Positions 27,928 to 36,766 of a stretch of DNA of 64,000 nucleotides are shown here, in pieces (position 1 is the stretch's first letter; each line of letters opens with the position of its first letter). Below the pieces are notes generated by a model. The model was given only the letters and a program-made list of their open reading frames with translations. It was not told the DNA's origin and did not search any database. Source of the stretch: Streptomonospora salina (GTDB taxonomy: Bacteria; Actinomycetota; Actinomycetes; Streptosporangiales; Streptosporangiaceae); assembly GCF_014204715.1 (NCBI RefSeq), contig NZ_JACHLY010000002.1, positions 372,001 to 436,000 of the forward strand, read 5' to 3'. Both the position numbers and the translations under genes were made by a program.

Positions 27928-29130
27928 GTGCCGCGAACTGCCCGTGATGTCGTTTTTGTCGACGGGGTCAGGACTCCGTTCGGCAAGGCCGGCAAGGGCC
28001 TCTACGCCGAGACACGCGCCGACGACCTCGTCGTGCGCGTCATCCGCGAGCTACTGCGCCGCAACCCCGGCCTGCCGCCGGAGCGCGTCGACGAGGTGGC
28101 CGTCGCCGCCACCACCCAGACAGGCGACCAGGGCCTGACGATCGGCCGCAGCGCGGCCCTGCTGGCGGGACTTCCCCGCAGCGTCCCCGGCTATGCCATC
28201 GACCGCATGTGCGCCGGCGCCATGACCGCCGTCACCACCAGCGGCGCGGGCATCTCGTTCGGCGCCTACGACGTCGCCATCGCCGGCGGCGTCGAACACA
28301 TGGGCCGCCACCCGATGGGCGAGGGCGTCGACCCCAACCCGCGCTTCCTCTCCGAGAAGCTCGTCGACACCTCGGCACTGGTCATGGGCAACACCGCCGA
28401 GAACCTGCACGACCGCTACCCCTCCATCACCAAGGAGCGGGCCGACGCCTACGCCCTGCGCAGCCAGGAGAAGGTCGCCAAGGCCTACGCCGACGGCAAC
28501 CTGCAGCCGGACCTCGTCGAGATGCTGGTGCGTTCGGCCGAGGAGGGCTACGGCCTGGCCAGCGCCGACGAGCCGCCGCGGCCCGAGACCACACTGGAGG
28601 GCCTGGCCGGGCTGAAGACGCCGTTCCGCTCGCACGGCAACGTGACCCCGGGCAACTCCGCCGGCCTCAACGACGGTGCCACCGGCGCCGTCATCGCCGC
28701 CGAGGACACCGCCGCCGACCTGGGCCTGGACGCCCGGATGCGCCTGGTGGACTTCTCCTTCGCCGGTGTGGACCCCGAGGTCATGGGCGAGGGCCCGGTC
28801 CCGGCCACCGAGCGGCTGCTCCAGCGCCAGCAGCTGACCATGGACGACATCGGCCTCGTCGAGATCAACGAGGCCTTCGCCGTGCAGGTCCTGGCGTTCC
28901 TGGAGCACTTCGGCGTCGCCGATGACGACGCCCGCGTCAACCCCTGGGGCGGGGCCATCGCCCTGGGCCACCCGCTGGCCTCTTCGGGTGTGCGGCTGAT
29001 GATGCAGCTCGCGCGCCAGTTCGCCGAGCGCCCCGACGTCCGCTACGGCCTGACGACCATGTGCGTCGGTCTGGGCATGGGCGGAACCGTGCTGTGGGAG
29101 AACACCGACTGGGAAGGAAGCGCCAAGTGA
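27928..29130 (+). CDS. fadA: Acetyl-CoA C-acyltransferase (thiolase) FadA
   Basis: A 400-residue thiolase for the last step of beta-oxidation. The nucleophilic Cys is in the IDRMCAGAMTAV segment, the conserved NEAFAVQVLAFL follows near residue 315, and the GHPLASSGVR and MCVGLGMGG motifs hold the catalytic His and second Cys. GTG 27928 has a strong AGGAGG ribosome site. The stop overlaps the start of fadB, so both subunits are made together. Confidence 0.95.
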   Translation: MPRTARDVVFVDGVRTPFGKAGKGLYAETRADDLVVRVIRELLRRNPGLPPERVDEVAVAATTQTGDQGLTIGRSAALLAGLPRSVPGYAIDRMCAGAMTAVTTSGAGISFGAYDVAIAGGVEHMGRHPMGEGVDPNPRFLSEKLVDTSALVMGNTAENLHDRYPSITKERADAYALRSQEKVAKAYADGNLQPDLVEMLVRSAEEGYGLASADEPPRPETTLEGLAGLKTPFRSHGNVTPGNSAGLNDGATGAVIAAEDTAADLGLDARMRLVDFSFAGVDPEVMGEGPVPATERLLQRQQLTMDDIGLVEINEAFAVQVLAFLEHFGVADDDARVNPWGGAIALGHPLASSGVRLMMQLARQFAERPDVRYGLTTMCVGLGMGGTVLWENTDWEGSAK

Positions 29131-31256
29131 GCAGCACCGACGACCGGGGCGCCGCGGCCGGTGCCCCCGTCTCCCGCGAGGCCCTGCGCGACGTCTTCTC
29201 CGACGAGGTGGTCACCCGCGCGCTGTCCCGCGATGTCCAACTGCCCTACGGCGCGGGCACAGCGGTGCTGATCACCCTGGACAACGGGCACGACCACACC
29301 AAGCCCAACACCTTCGGCCCGTCCGGACTGCTCAGCCTGGACGACGCGATCGAGGCGGCGCGCGCCCGCACCGACATCTCCGCGGTGGCCGTCACCGGCA
29401 AGCCGTTCATCTTCGCCGTGGGCGCCGACCTGTCCGGCGTTCCCCAGGTGCAGAACCGCGACCAGGCCCTCGCGGTGGCCGAGCTCGGCCACGACGTCTT
29501 CCGCAAGCTCGGCGAGCTGGACGTACCGACCTTCGCCTTCGTCAACGGCGCGGCCATGGGCGGCGGCGTCGAGGTGGCGCTGCACTGCCGCTACCGCACG
29601 GTCTCCTCGGGGATCCCCGCCCTGTCCCTGCCCGAGGCGTTCTTGGGGCTGGTACCGGGGTGGGGCGGCACCTACCTGCTGCCGCGGCTCATCGGCGTCG
29701 AGAAGGCGCTGAAGATCGTCATCGACAACCCGCTGGCCCAGAACAAGACGATCAAGGGCCCCGAAGTCCGCGAGCTGGGCATCGCCGACGCGATGTTCGA
29801 ACCCGCCGACTTCGTCGAGGAGTCGCTGCGCTGGGCCGCCCGTGTCGTCACCGGCGAGATCTCCGTCGAGCGGCCCGAGGTCGACACCGGCCCGGCCTGG
29901 GACCAGGCGATCGACCACGCCCGGTTCATGCTGGAGGGCAAGCTGCAGGGCGCCGCACCGGCGCCGGTGCGTGCGCTGGAACTGGTCGCCGCGTCCAAGG
30001 ACCGCACCCGCGACGAGGGCTTCGCCGCCGAGGACGCGGCGCTGGCCGACCTGATGATGAGCGAGGAGCTCACGGCCGGCCTGTACGCCTTCGACCTCAA
30101 CCAGAAGCGGGCCAAGCGCCCCGCGGGCGCACCCGACACGTCGCTGGCCCGCCGGGTCACCAAGGTCGGCGTGGTCGGCGCCGGGCTGATGGCCGGCCAG
30201 CTCGCGCTGCTGTTCGCCCGGCGCCTGGACGTACCGGTCGTCATGACCGACCTCGACCAGTCGCGGCTGGACAACGGCGTCGCCTACGTGCACGGCGAGA
30301 TCGACAAGCTGCTCGCCAAGGGGCGTATCAGCGCCGACAAGGCCAACCGCCTCAAGGGCCAGGTGAGCGGTTCGCTGAGCATGGACGCCTTCGCCGACGC
30401 CGACTTCGTCATCGAAGCCGTCTTCGAGAAGATGTCGGTCAAGCAGGACGTGTTCGCGCGCGTGGAGGCGGCGGTCTCGCCCGAGGCGGTGCTGGCCACC
30501 AACACCTCCTCGCTGTCGGTCACCGAGATGGCGTCGAAGCTGGAGCACCCCGAGCGGGTCGTGGGCTTCCACTTCTTCAACCCGGTTGCGGTGCTGCCGC
30601 TGCTGGAGATCGTCCGCGGCGAGCGCACCGACGACGCGTCGCTGGCGACCGCTTTCGGTACCGCCAAGCAGCTGAAGAAGACGGCCGTGCTGTGCAAGGA
30701 CGCGCCCGCATTCGTCGTCAACCGACTGCTGACCCTGTTCATGGGTGCGGTACTGAGCGCTGTGGAAGAGGGCACCGAGCCCGAGGTCGCCGACCGCGCC
30801 GTGGCGCCGCTGGGGCTGCCCATGTCGCCGCTGATGCTGCTCCAGTTGGTGGGCCCGGCGGTGGCGCTGCACGTGTCCGAGACCCTGCACGAGGCGTTCC
30901 CGGACCGCTTCGCCGTCTCCGAGCAACTGCGGCGGGTGGTCGATTCGGGCACGACGCAGATCTACGGCCCCGATCTGCAGATCGACCCCGAGGTGCGGAA
31001 GCTGTTCTCCGGCGGCGGGGCCCCCTCCGGTGAGGACGAGATCCGTCGGCGCGCGCTGGAGGCGCTGGCCCGCGAGATCCGCATCATGCTCGACGAGGGC
31101 GTGGTGGCCGAGCCCGCCGACATCGACCTGTGCCTGATCACCGGCGCCGGCTGGCCCTTCCACCTGGGCGGGATCACGCCCTATCTGGACCGCTCCGGCG
31201 TCTCGGAGAAGGTCAACGGGTCGCTGTTCCACCCGGACGGCCCCACGGCGGTGTGA
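29127..31256 (+). CDS. fadB: FadB: enoyl-CoA hydratase / 3-hydroxyacyl-CoA dehydrogenase
   Basis: A 709-residue bifunctional beta-oxidation subunit. The N-terminal crotonase domain (about 1-250) includes FAFVNGAAMGGGVEVALHC and SLPEAFLGLVPGWGGTYLLP. The dehydrogenase half begins near residue 345 with the NAD site VGVVGAGLMAGQLAL and continues through HFFNPVAVLPLLEIV and KDAPAFVVNRLLTLF. GTG 29127 overlaps the fadA stop (GTGA). Together the two form the trifunctional complex. A perfect hairpin follows the stop. Confidence 0.95.
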   Translation: MSSTDDRGAAAGAPVSREALRDVFSDEVVTRALSRDVQLPYGAGTAVLITLDNGHDHTKPNTFGPSGLLSLDDAIEAARARTDISAVAVTGKPFIFAVGADLSGVPQVQNRDQALAVAELGHDVFRKLGELDVPTFAFVNGAAMGGGVEVALHCRYRTVSSGIPALSLPEAFLGLVPGWGGTYLLPRLIGVEKALKIVIDNPLAQNKTIKGPEVRELGIADAMFEPADFVEESLRWAARVVTGEISVERPEVDTGPAWDQAIDHARFMLEGKLQGAAPAPVRALELVAASKDRTRDEGFAAEDAALADLMMSEELTAGLYAFDLNQKRAKRPAGAPDTSLARRVTKVGVVGAGLMAGQLALLFARRLDVPVVMTDLDQSRLDNGVAYVHGEIDKLLAKGRISADKANRLKGQVSGSLSMDAFADADFVIEAVFEKMSVKQDVFARVEAAVSPEAVLATNTSSLSVTEMASKLEHPERVVGFHFFNPVAVLPLLEIVRGERTDDASLATAFGTAKQLKKTAVLCKDAPAFVVNRLLTLFMGAVLSAVEEGTEPEVADRAVAPLGLPMSPLMLLQLVGPAVALHVSETLHEAFPDRFAVSEQLRRVVDSGTTQIYGPDLQIDPEVRKLFSGGGAPSGEDEIRRRALEALAREIRIMLDEGVVAEPADIDLCLITGAGWPFHLGGITPYLDRSGVSEKVNGSLFHPDGPTAV

Positions 31257-31262
31257 CCGCCT

Positions 31263-31296
31263 CCGCCGGTGCCGCGGTGCGCAGCGGCACCGGCGG
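31263..31296 (+). terminator. Terminator after fadB
   Basis: A perfect 13-bp stem (31263-31275 with 31284-31296) with an 8-base loop starts seven bases after the fadB stop. Confidence 0.75.
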
Positions 31297-31405
31297 TCCT
31301 GCGGTGAGCCCGCGGGCCGCGCCTGCGGCGCCGTCACGGCGGCGTCCCCGGCCCGCGGGCGACCGCCCCGGCGCCCGCGCCTGCGACGCCGGGCGCGGCA
31401 GGACT

Positions 31406-31411
31406 TATGCT
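31406..31411 (+). promoter_or_regulatory. Putative -10 element (TATGCT), leaderless gene
   Basis: TATGCT ends six bases before ATG 31418, with no ribosome site between. Confidence 0.5.
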
Positions 31412-31417
31412 GGGGCC

Positions 31418-31972
31418 ATGGCGGGCGCAACGGCACCCTTCGTTCTCACCAACCGCTTCCGCGTCACGTGGGAGGGGGCGTGGCTGGCGATCGCCTGCAC
31501 GGTGTTCACCGGCACCGGTATCGCCCTGATCCTGCGCGGGGGCCTGCTCGACGTCGTGATGGGCCTGATGGCGGTCCTGGTCTTCGGAGGCGCGGGCACC
31601 GGATCGGTCGCGCGCTTCCTCTCACCGCGGCCCGTGCTGGTCCTGGACCGCCAGGGAGCGCGGTTCCCCGCTCCCTGGCCCCGCTCCGGCCGCGAGGACG
31701 TCGTCCTGCCCTGGGACGACGTCGCGATGCTGCGCGCATGCACCCAGGTCGTCCCGCACCGGGGAGGCACGGTGAACATGCACTACCTGGACTTCGTCCC
31801 CGCATGCGAGGCCGACCGCCCGTTCCGCACTCCCCCGCCGTGGGGCGCCGACCACGCGGTCCGGGTGCGGCCCACCTGGGACCGCAGCCTCGACGAGATC
31901 GTGGCGGCCGCGCGCGTCCGCCGCCCCGGCCTGCCCTTCGACGACCGCCGCCCTCGCAGCGACCGGGTCTGA
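31418..31972 (+). CDS. Small membrane protein of unknown function
   Basis: A 184-residue protein with two N-terminal transmembrane helices (about 21-40 and 43-65). The soluble domain reads VLVLDRQGARFPAP, then VVLPWDDVAMLRA, a pattern like bacterial PH-like membrane proteins in which a basic loop meets the bilayer. I do not recognise a named family. It appears leaderless. It converges on the MMPL gene, whose stop lies only eight bases beyond its own. Confidence 0.65.
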   Translation: MAGATAPFVLTNRFRVTWEGAWLAIACTVFTGTGIALILRGGLLDVVMGLMAVLVFGGAGTGSVARFLSPRPVLVLDRQGARFPAPWPRSGREDVVLPWDDVAMLRACTQVVPHRGGTVNMHYLDFVPACEADRPFRTPPPWGADHAVRVRPTWDRSLDEIVAAARVRRPGLPFDDRRPRSDRV

Positions 31973-31979
31973 GGCCCGA

Positions 31980-34211
31980 TCAGCCCTGCAGGGCGGCGGG
32001 GGCGCGCTCGGAGGTGTGCGGCTGCGCCGCCGCGGCACCCTCGCCTTCGGTGATGCCGACGCGGTCGTGCAGCCGTCGCAGCGGCGCCGGAAGCCACCAG
32101 TTCGCGCGGCCCAGCAGCCGCATCGTGGCCGGCACCAGCAGGGCCCGCACGAGCGTGGCGTCGACGGCCACCGCCATGGCCAGCCCCACGCCGATGATCT
32201 TGAGGAAGAGCAGGTCCGAGGTCCCCATCCCGACGAGCACGACCACCAGCAGCACGGCGGCGCTGGTGATGATGCCGCCGGTGCGCTGCAGTCCCGTGGC
32301 CACCGAGTGCGGGTTGTCGCCGGTGGCCGCGTACTCTTCGCGGACCCGGCTGAGCAGGAACAGCTCGTAGTCCATCGCCAGTCCGAAGGCCACGATCACG
32401 ATCAGCACGAGGAAGGTCGGGTCGATCGTGCCGACGGTGGTGAAGCCCAGCGCATCGGAGAGGTGTCCCTCCTGGAATCCCCACACGACCACGCCGAGCG
32501 ACGCGCCCAGTGACAGCGCCCCCATGACCACGGCCTTGAGGGGCAGCAGGATCGATCCGAAGGCCAGGAACAGCAGGACCAGCGTGACCGCGACGACGAA
32601 CGTGAGCGTGTAGGGCAGGGCGTCGACGATGGCGTCGACGTTGTCGATCTGCATGGCGGCGGGTCCGCCGACCAGGACCTCGTCGGCGCCGCGGGGCGGT
32701 GCGGCTTCGCGTACGTCGCGCACCAGTCCTGCGGTGGCGGGGTCGTCCGCGGCGCCTTCGTAGGCCACGGTCAGGTGGGCGGTGTCCGGGCCGGTCCGGG
32801 AGACCTCGGTGCGCTCGGCGCCATCGAGCCCGCCCAGCCGGTCGGCGAAGCCCTGCAGTTCCGGTTCGGAGGCGCCGCCGGTGACGGCGACGTCGATCTC
32901 GCCGATGCCGCCGGCCGGGAAGTCCCGCTCCAGCGACTCCATCGCCGCACGGCTGCCGGATTCCTCGGGCAGGTAGCGCTGGTCGGTCGCGCCCAGTTCG
33001 GTGTGGGCCAACGACGATGCGAAGGCCAGCAGCACCGCTGCCACGGCCACCAGGTAGGTCGCGGGCCGCCGCATGACACTGTGGCCCAGCCGCGCCCAGC
33101 CGCCGCCGCGGGCCTCGGGGGCCTCGCCCCGCTGCCGGGCCCGGGCGCGCCGGAACTCGCGGCGGCGCCGGCGGCGGGCGAACAGCGGCAGTGCGTCGAT
33201 GCGCCGGCCGGCGACGGCCAGCAGCGCGGGCAGGGCGACCAGCGCCGCCAACACGTCGAAGAGCACCACCGCGATACCGCCGAGGCCGATGGAGCGCAGG
33301 ATGGGCTGGGGGAAGAACAGCAGTCCGGCGAAGGCGATCATCACGGTGACGCCGGAGAAGGCGACCGTGCGCCCGGCGGTGGACAGGGTGCGCGGTAGTG
33401 CCTCCCGCACCGCGGCACCGCCGGACAGCTCCTCGCGGAAGCGGCTGACCATGAAGAGGCCGTAGTCGATCGCCAGGCCCAGGCCGAGGATGGTGGCGAC
33501 GTTGACCGCGAACACCGAGACTTCGGTGACCTCGGTGAGCGCACGCAGCAGGGTCAGCGAGCCCAGGATCGCCAATCCGCCCACGGCCAGCGGCATCAGC
33601 GCCGCGACGACGCCTCCGAAGATGAGCACCAGCAGCAGGAGCAGCACCGGAAGCGACATCAGCTCGGCGCGCACCACGTCGCTCTCGGCCCTGTTGGAGA
33701 GGTCCTGTTGGATGGCGACGGTGCCGCCGAGCTCGGTCTCCAGGGGGCCGGCGTCCAGCTCCCGTTCGATGGCCTCGAAGCTGTGCATCCGCTCGGCGTC
33801 GGAGTCGCCGGCCAGCGTGATGGGCACGTAGGTGGCATGGCGGTCCTCGGATACGAGGATGCCGCGCTCGGTTTCGCCGAGGCCGTCGTCGAGGTAGGTG
33901 CGCATCGACGCGATGCGGTCCTCGGGCAGGTCCTCGCGCAGCTTGGAGATCTGAGCGGCGAAGGAGGGGTTGTCGATGCGGATCTCGTCGCTGCGGTAGA
34001 CCGCCACGACGTCGACCTGGTCGTGGCCGAGCTGTCGTTCCAGCACGTCGGCCGCGCGGGAGGACTCCGCCTCGGGCGGTTCGAACCCGCCGTCGCTGAC
34101 CGCGCCGAACACGCCGCCGCCCCAGACGGCGGAGAAGGCGGCGAACAGCGCCGTCGCGGCCAGCACCAGCACCCGCCACCGGTGGGTGAAACGGCCCAGA
34201 CCTGCGAACAT
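31980..34211 (-). CDS. MMPL family RND-type transporter
   Basis: A 743-residue transporter with the MMPL layout: one N-terminal helix, a large outer loop, five to six helices, then a second copy of the same plan. Characteristic are GLGLAIDYGLFMVSRFREE and its counterpart AFGLAMDYELFLLSRVREEY, each holding an intramembrane Asp used in proton coupling. Such proteins export lipids, siderophores or antibiotics. ATG 34211 has GGAGGG upstream. It is divergent from a TetR gene that is its likely repressor, so drug or lipid efflux is plausible. Confidence 0.92.
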   Translation of the reverse strand: MFAGLGRFTHRWRVLVLAATALFAAFSAVWGGGVFGAVSDGGFEPPEAESSRAADVLERQLGHDQVDVVAVYRSDEIRIDNPSFAAQISKLREDLPEDRIASMRTYLDDGLGETERGILVSEDRHATYVPITLAGDSDAERMHSFEAIERELDAGPLETELGGTVAIQQDLSNRAESDVVRAELMSLPVLLLLLVLIFGGVVAALMPLAVGGLAILGSLTLLRALTEVTEVSVFAVNVATILGLGLAIDYGLFMVSRFREELSGGAAVREALPRTLSTAGRTVAFSGVTVMIAFAGLLFFPQPILRSIGLGGIAVVLFDVLAALVALPALLAVAGRRIDALPLFARRRRRREFRRARARQRGEAPEARGGGWARLGHSVMRRPATYLVAVAAVLLAFASSLAHTELGATDQRYLPEESGSRAAMESLERDFPAGGIGEIDVAVTGGASEPELQGFADRLGGLDGAERTEVSRTGPDTAHLTVAYEGAADDPATAGLVRDVREAAPPRGADEVLVGGPAAMQIDNVDAIVDALPYTLTFVVAVTLVLLFLAFGSILLPLKAVVMGALSLGASLGVVVWGFQEGHLSDALGFTTVGTIDPTFLVLIVIVAFGLAMDYELFLLSRVREEYAATGDNPHSVATGLQRTGGIITSAAVLLVVVLVGMGTSDLLFLKIIGVGLAMAVAVDATLVRALLVPATMRLLGRANWWLPAPLRRLHDRVGITEGEGAAAAQPHTSERAPAALQG

Positions 34212-34275
34212 GCCCTGATCCCTCCGTAGCCGTTCGGACGTAGAGTGAGAGAGAGTCGGCCCCGTCGGACTGTTT

Positions 34276-34301
34276 ACGGCGTTCACGGAAAGATACGCCG
34301 T
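34276..34301. promoter_or_regulatory. Candidate TetR operator between MMPL and TetR genes
   Basis: ACGGCGT (34276-34282) and ACGCCGT (34295-34301) form an inverted repeat in the 150-base divergent promoter, flanked by AT-rich TTTA and TTTATC. The position fits repression of both genes. Confidence 0.5.
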
Positions 34302-34362
34302 TTATCAGAGTATGCTCACGTCGGACCGACCGGTGCACACGCCGGCCCCAGAAGGATGAGGT

Positions 34363-35115
34363 GTGATCGAAGATCCGGCATCTCCCCAGGTCGCCAACGC
34401 ACCGCCGGGCAACCGCCGCGAGCGTGTGCGCCAGGCCACAACCGAGGAGATCAAGAAGATCGCCCGGCGCCACCTGACCGCGCACGGGGCGTCGGGGGTG
34501 TCGCTGCGTGCCGTCGCCCGCGAGATGGGCATGACGGCACCCGGACTGTACCGCTACTTCGGTGGGCTCGGCGATCTCGTCGAGGCGCTGCAGGCCGACC
34601 TGTTCACCGAGCTCGGCGCGGCGGTCGGCGCCGCCGAGGCGTCGCTGCCGGCCGGCGACACCGACGGCCGGCTGCTGGCCGCGCTGCGGGCCGTGCGCGC
34701 ATGGGGGCTGGACAACCGCTCCGAATTCGCGCTGCTGTTCGGCCCCGCCTCCACCCGGCCCCCGGACGACACCGGCCCGTCCGCCGAGGCGGGGCGGCGC
34801 TTCGCCGCGACCTTCGTCGCCCTGTTCGACCGGCTCATCGCCGAGGGCCGCTTCACCGTCCCCGACGAGCCCGAGGCCTCCCCCGCACTGTGCACGCAAC
34901 TGGAGGCCTTCGCGCGGCTGACCGGATTCGGCGGCGACCGGGCCTCCACCGGCGCGATCCGCGTCATGCTGCGCTGCTGGGTGCGCTTCTACGGCATCGT
35001 CTGTATGGAGGTCTTCCAGCACCTGGGCTTCGTCGCCGACGACATGGAGGCCCTTTTCGAGGCCGAGCTGCACGATCTCGCCCGCGACCTGGGCGTGTCC
35101 TACCGCGCGCCCTGA
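34363..35115 (+). CDS. TetR family transcriptional regulator
   Basis: A 250-residue regulator. The N-terminal helix-turn-helix spans about 25-70 (GVSLRAVAREMGMTAPGLYRYF), followed by an all-helical ligand domain including a TetR_C_33-like WG segment (RAWGLDNRSEFALLFGP). The start is GTG 34363 with GGATGAGGT upstream. The divergent MMPL exporter is the obvious target. The ligand is unknown. Confidence 0.92.
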   Translation: MIEDPASPQVANAPPGNRRERVRQATTEEIKKIARRHLTAHGASGVSLRAVAREMGMTAPGLYRYFGGLGDLVEALQADLFTELGAAVGAAEASLPAGDTDGRLLAALRAVRAWGLDNRSEFALLFGPASTRPPDDTGPSAEAGRRFAATFVALFDRLIAEGRFTVPDEPEASPALCTQLEAFARLTGFGGDRASTGAIRVMLRCWVRFYGIVCMEVFQHLGFVADDMEALFEAELHDLARDLGVSYRAP

Positions 35116-35293
35116 CCGAGTCCGCCCCACGCCGGTGCGGGACGCGCCCGCCTCCGCGTTGAACAGCGGCGAGGCGTTACCGCGGTGCCCGCGGGCAGGC
35201 TGCGGCGCTGCGCTCGTAGAACACGATCTCCGCGGGCACGGCGAAACCCCTCAGCCGAGGCCGGAGGGGGAAGGTCGAGGGCGGCAGGGAGTT

Positions 35294-35488
35294 CTACAGC
35301 CCAGCCGTCCGAACGGCTGCCACGAACGCCGCCCACTCGGTGGAGGGCATCTCAAGGTGCCCCGCGCCGCGATCCCTGGTGTCACGCACAGCCGCGCCGT
35401 GGTCGGACGTAGCAGCGACCTCTACGCACTCGCCGCCCGTCTGATTGCTATAGCTGCTCTTCTTCCACGTGCCTTCAACAATACTCAC
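35294..35488 (-). CDS. DUF397 domain protein
   Basis: A 64-residue protein with the DUF397 hallmarks WKKSSYSNQTGGECVEVA, VRDTRDR and a C-terminal EWAAFVAAV. GTG 35486-35488 was chosen because AGGAGG lies six bases upstream; it overlaps the end of the XRE gene by 14 bases. DUF397 proteins are nearly always encoded beside Scr1-type XRE regulators in actinobacteria and bind or antagonise them, in a relation compared with toxin-antitoxin pairs. Confidence 0.9.
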   Translation of the reverse strand: MSIVEGTWKKSSYSNQTGGECVEVAATSDHGAAVRDTRDRGAGHLEMPSTEWAAFVAAVRTAGL

Positions 35489-36188
35489 GTCCGGCCTCCT
35501 CAATCAGTTGCAGCGATTCGGCTTCCGGAAGCGCTGCACCGCGCAAGTCTCCGAAGTGCCGCACGTAGTTGCGCCGTACGCCGGCGTCCTCGACAGGTCC
35601 ACCCGCGTCACGCGTCTCCATGTAGAGGACTTCGGTCCCGTCCGGCATGGCGAGCAGTGTGAATCCTTCCGAGAGTCCGGGGTGGCACTCAGCCCCGAGA
35701 GGGATGACTTGAATGATCACGCGCGAGCCGTGCGACACCTCGACCAGTCGTTCCAGCTGACGGCTCATGATCTCACGTCCTCCTGTACGGCGCCGTAGCA
35801 CGGCCTCGTCAAGGACGTAGACGAGCAGAGGTGGCGTCCCGGATTCCAGTACCTCTTGCCGTTCCATCCGCGCAGCTACGCGGCCGTGGATCTCCTCCTC
35901 ACCGGCGACGCGGTCGCCGTCGCGCAAGATCCGGTGAGCGTACGCCTCGGTCTGTAGCAAGCCGGGGATGACCATCGGACTATAGGCCCGGATCTCCAGG
36001 GCCGCCCGTTCCAGCGAATCGATGGCCGAGAACGCGGACGGCACTCCACTGGACTTGTTCGCGGTCTCCCACACCCGGACGAGTACTCCACCCGCCGCCA
36101 GCGCTTTGTCCAGTTCAACCACGTAGTCGTCTCTGGGCTGCCGCGTACCGCGCTCGAAACCACTGATCAGAGCATGCGACACCTGCAC
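35475..36188 (-). CDS. Scr1-type XRE regulator (DUF5753), main open frame, missing its first helix
   Basis: A 237-residue frame. It begins inside the DNA-binding domain with VSHALISGFERGTRQPRDDYV and continues through the DUF5753 domain (about 85-235: YSPMVIPGLLQTEAYA, VLDEAVLRR, VIPLGAECHPGLSEGF). Family members have about 28 more N-terminal residues supplying the first helix of the helix-turn-helix. Those residues are encoded directly upstream in another frame (36189-36286), so this gene is frameshifted. The start used here (GTG 36186-36188) is only the first available in this frame. It sits with DUF397 and an RsbW-like ATPase divergently encoded. Confidence 0.85.
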   Translation of the reverse strand: MQVSHALISGFERGTRQPRDDYVVELDKALAAGGVLVRVWETANKSSGVPSAFSAIDSLERAALEIRAYSPMVIPGLLQTEAYAHRILRDGDRVAGEEEIHGRVAARMERQEVLESGTPPLLVYVLDEAVLRRRTGGREIMSRQLERLVEVSHGSRVIIQVIPLGAECHPGLSEGFTLLAMPDGTEVLYMETRDAGGPVEDAGVRRNYVRHFGDLRGAALPEAESLQLIEEAGREYC

Positions 36189-36286
36189 GAGCGATCCTAG
36201 CCCCCTTGGGACATGCCCGCCTGAACGCGCAGTCGTCGAAGCTCACGCCCAAACCGCACCCACTGGTGACGCACCTTGTCAGCCAT
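36189..36286 (-). pseudogene. Out-of-frame N-terminus of the Scr1-type XRE gene
   Basis: From ATG 36284-36286 the minus strand reads MADKVRHQWVRFGRELRR, then LRVQAGMSQGG and a TAG stop. This is the standard N-terminus of this regulator family. Adding one G to the run of five G (plus-strand C 36201-36205) would join it exactly to the downstream frame as MSQGGLGSLVQVSHALIS, the expected spacing. It is therefore a one-base deletion in a homopolymer: a real inactivation, a phase-variable tract, or a sequencing error. Confidence 0.8.
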
Positions 36287-36296
36287 ACATAACAGT

Positions 36297-36378
36297 GTTC
36301 TACAGCACGGACATGGGCCTCAACAGGAGATACAAGGTTTCTCCACATCTGTTTAACAGTGCACCAGTGCTGTTGAAC
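36297..36378. promoter_or_regulatory. Repeated GTGCTGTWGAAC half-sites in divergent promoter
   Basis: GTTCTACAGCAC (36297-36308) is the reverse of GTGCTGTTGAAC (36367-36378) with one change, and the latter forms a dyad with GTTTAACAGTGCAC (36351-36364). The region lies between the leftward XRE gene and the rightward small-protein/ATPase operon. It is markedly AT-richer than its surroundings. These look like binding sites for the XRE regulator or a relative. Confidence 0.5.
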
Positions 36379-36502
36379 GACTATCGGGCGGTGCTGCGCT
36401 TAAGCAGAGTTGGAGTGCCGATTACAAACAGACGGCCCTGTCGGTGCTTCGCGGGCACCGGCAGGGCCTTGATCCCCGACCTGAACACGCAGGTGGAGAC
36501 CC

Positions 36503-36766
36503 ATGCGCAACTTTAGCCGCCCGAACCCGGGCCAGATGCCCGATGCCCGCCGGCACGAGACCGGTGCCCGGCCGCGCCGCGCCCGCCGCCCGCGCGGCGC
36601 ACGTCCGTACCTGGCGATGCAGCCCGCTCCCGAGCCCCCTGTGCTGCCCGTCTCCGACGACGGCACGGCCGAGCTGTGCAGCGCGGTCCGGCGGCTGCTG
36701 GCCGCTCGCCCCGACCTGGCCCAATCGGCCCACTCGGCCCGCACCACGGCGGGAGTGCACCGATGA
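36503..36766 (+). CDS. Small hypothetical protein upstream of the RsbW-like ATPase
   Basis: An 87-residue basic protein I do not recognise, with an Arg-rich N-terminal half and a short C-terminal helix (GTAELCSAVRRLLAARPDLA). A good ribosome site (GGTGGAGA) precedes the ATG, and the stop overlaps the next start (ATGA), which supports a real gene. It is the first member of a three-gene overlapping operon. Confidence 0.65.
   Translation: MRNFSRPNPGQMPDARRHETGARPRRARRPRGARPYLAMQPAPEPPVLPVSDDGTAELCSAVRRLLAARPDLAQSAHSARTTAGVHR

Noticed and set aside
31783-35130. Minus-strand open frame of about 1,115 codons across the MMPL and TetR genes
   Set aside because: Arg/Gly/Ala-rich shadow in another frame; the MMPL protein in the neighbouring frame has clear transporter motifs.
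36201-36205. Programmed ribosomal frameshift at the G5 run
   Set aside because: A stop codon lies in the first frame soon after, but no slippery heptamer or downstream structure is evident, and the family is normally in one frame. A deletion is simpler.
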